A stretch of DNA of 64,000 nt from Aceticella autotrophica (GTDB lineage: Bacteria; Bacillota; Thermoanaerobacteria; Thermoanaerobacterales; Thermoanaerobacteraceae): NCBI RefSeq assembly GCF_017357865.1, contig NZ_CP060096.1, positions 248,001 through 312,000 of the forward strand, given 5' to 3'. Within the stretch, counting starts at the first letter, position 1. Each line of letters starts with the position of its first letter. A program made the translations under genes and the position numbers. Under the pieces are notes generated by a model that saw only the letters and a program-made list of their open reading frames with translations, was not told the DNA's origin and searched no databases. Of the stretch, positions 63,097-64,000 are shown piece by piece.

Positions 63097-64000
63097 TGAC
63101 GGATTTTACGCAAAAATTAAGACAATTTCTACACGACCCCGTTGATAAGTGCATAGAGATTGAAAATTGTGTTAGCAGAGCGCAAATATATGAAAAATTA
63201 TTAGGTGTAACCGATATGGAAAAAGCAAAATATTCTGATGCTATTGCTTCTAACATGGAAGATTTTCAAAATAAGTCACTTTTTCTATTTACAATAGGAC
63301 CCGTCCAGCAATTTATTTCTCAGGCAAGGAAAACTCAAGATTTGTATATGGGGAGTTTTTTGCTTTCATATTTAACTTTTGTCGGCATGACTGAAATAAT
63401 TGATAAATACGGTCCGACAAATATAATTTATCCTGACTTGTCTGCTCAGCCTTTAATGGATTGGTATTTAAAAAAAAGATTTGAAAGAAAAGTAAAAAAT
63501 TCTACGTCCTTATTCATCGACCAACCAACAATCCCTAACAGATTTGTGGCACTAATTCAAGAAACAGGTGAAAAAGAGATAAAAGAATTAGCAGATAAGA
63601 TTAAAAAAAATGTTAGAAAGAAATGGAAAGATATAGTTGAGACAGTTTTAAAAGAATTTAATTTAAATTCAATAGTTGAAAAACAAACGGAAGATTTTCC
63701 TGAAATTTATTGGGTTGCTGTACCTTTTAGAAATAATGATAATGATGTAACCATTGAAGATTTTAAAGATTTCTTTAGCGATAATGTAATAGACGAATGG
63801 GAGAAGAATACTTCTGAAAATAATATCGGATTAATGTACCAACTTGCTTATTCTGCTCTTGAAAAATCTATTGGCATTAGAAAAAACTTAAGAAATTTCA
63901 AACAAACGGATGAGTATGGCAAAAAGTGCCATGTATGTGGCGGAAGAGAGGGAGTAATAAAAGCAGGAGTTGGCAACTTAAAAGTTGGCAAATATATAAG
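63096..64000 (+). CDS. cmr2: Cmr2 (Cas10), 5' part, runs off the window
   Basis: The frame starts at GTG 63096 behind GAGGTG and is open to the window end. It encodes F-L-H-D-P-V-D-K near the start (HD-type region), then F-T-I-G-P-V-Q-Q-F-I-S-Q-A-R-K-T-Q-D-L-Y-M-G-S-F-L-L-S-Y, the hallmark of Cmr2, and C-H-V-C-G-G-R-E-G near the end, the start of its zinc finger. Cmr2 is the large subunit that makes cyclic oligoadenylate and may cut DNA; the palm domains with the GGDD motif lie beyond the window. It follows cmr1 without a gap. Confidence 0.93.
   Translation, partial: MTDFTQKLRQFLHDPVDKCIEIENCVSRAQIYEKLLGVTDMEKAKYSDAIASNMEDFQNKSLFLFTIGPVQQFISQARKTQDLYMGSFLLSYLTFVGMTEIIDKYGPTNIIYPDLSAQPLMDWYLKKRFERKVKNSTSLFIDQPTIPNRFVALIQETGEKEIKELADKIKKNVRKKWKDIVETVLKEFNLNSIVEKQTEDFPEIYWVAVPFRNNDNDVTIEDFKDFFSDNVIDEWEKNTSENNIGLMYQLAYSALEKSIGIRKNLRNFKQTDEYGKKCHVCGGREGVIKAGVGNLKVGKYI

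Overview
The window looks like a chromosomal segment of a low-GC, spore-forming, anaerobic, probably thermophilic member of the Clostridia. The clues are an AT-rich base composition with AGGAGG-type ribosome binding sites, spore-cortex genes (yabP, yabQ, a SpoIID-like lipoprotein), the [FeFe]-hydrogenase maturase HydF beside aspartase, and type I-B-like CRISPR repeats. The genus cannot be fixed from the sequence alone.

Layout. 0-3.7 kb: end of an Asp-box repeat protein, then a compact cas4-cas1-cas2 adaptation module. 3.7-8.7 kb: truncated RACo-like gene, aspA, hydF, and an opposing HTH-TPR regulator. 8.9-19.1 kb: a conserved housekeeping/sporulation run (mazG, hup, rqcP, spoIID-like, yabP, HAD phosphatase, CBS-type pyrophosphatase, yabQ, divIC, yabR, ppx), interrupted by an IS1202-type element just after divIC. 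19.1-27.9 kb: a nest of insertions between ppx and a Leu-fMet-Met tRNA cluster. An IS1634-type element made a 111-bp target duplication, an IS30-type element entered one arm of it, a three-gene DDE/AAA+/zinc-ribbon transposon entered the IS30 transposase gene, and a second IS1202-type copy entered the rest of the arm. 28-36.5 kb: two inverted IS1182-type copies flank a small secreted bacteriocin-like peptide gene and an ABC-transporter set. 36.9 kb: an HD-GYP protein.

38.1-51.2 kb is one very large CRISPR array. I count 144 repeats (the last one degenerate) and 143 spacers, preceded by a leader with a strong promoter. It is split inside repeat 133 by the second copy of the three-gene transposon, with a clean 6-bp target duplication. 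The repeats fall into three blocks (GGG, GGA, GGG at one position), recording changes of the leader-end repeat over time. Some spacers overlap on opposite strands, so the same targets were sampled repeatedly. Directly beyond the array end lies a 463-aa gene with a HEXXH motif, bracketed by two copies of the degenerate array terminus. Then come a 1926-aa secreted RHS protein, an SLH surface protein sharing its repeat domain, an RDD membrane protein, and a type III-B module (CARF-HEPN protein, cmr1, start of cmr2/cas10) running off the window.

How the parts may work together. Cas4-Cas1-Cas2 would add spacers at the left end of the array, and the Cmr complex could use the crRNAs, with the CARF-HEPN protein as its second-messenger-activated nuclease. 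The modules are 35 kb and 10 kb from the array, with mobile DNA between them. The most unusual points are the transposon inside a CRISPR repeat with a predicted structured RNA next to its AAA+ gene, the bracketed HEXXH gene, and the readable order of nested insertions.
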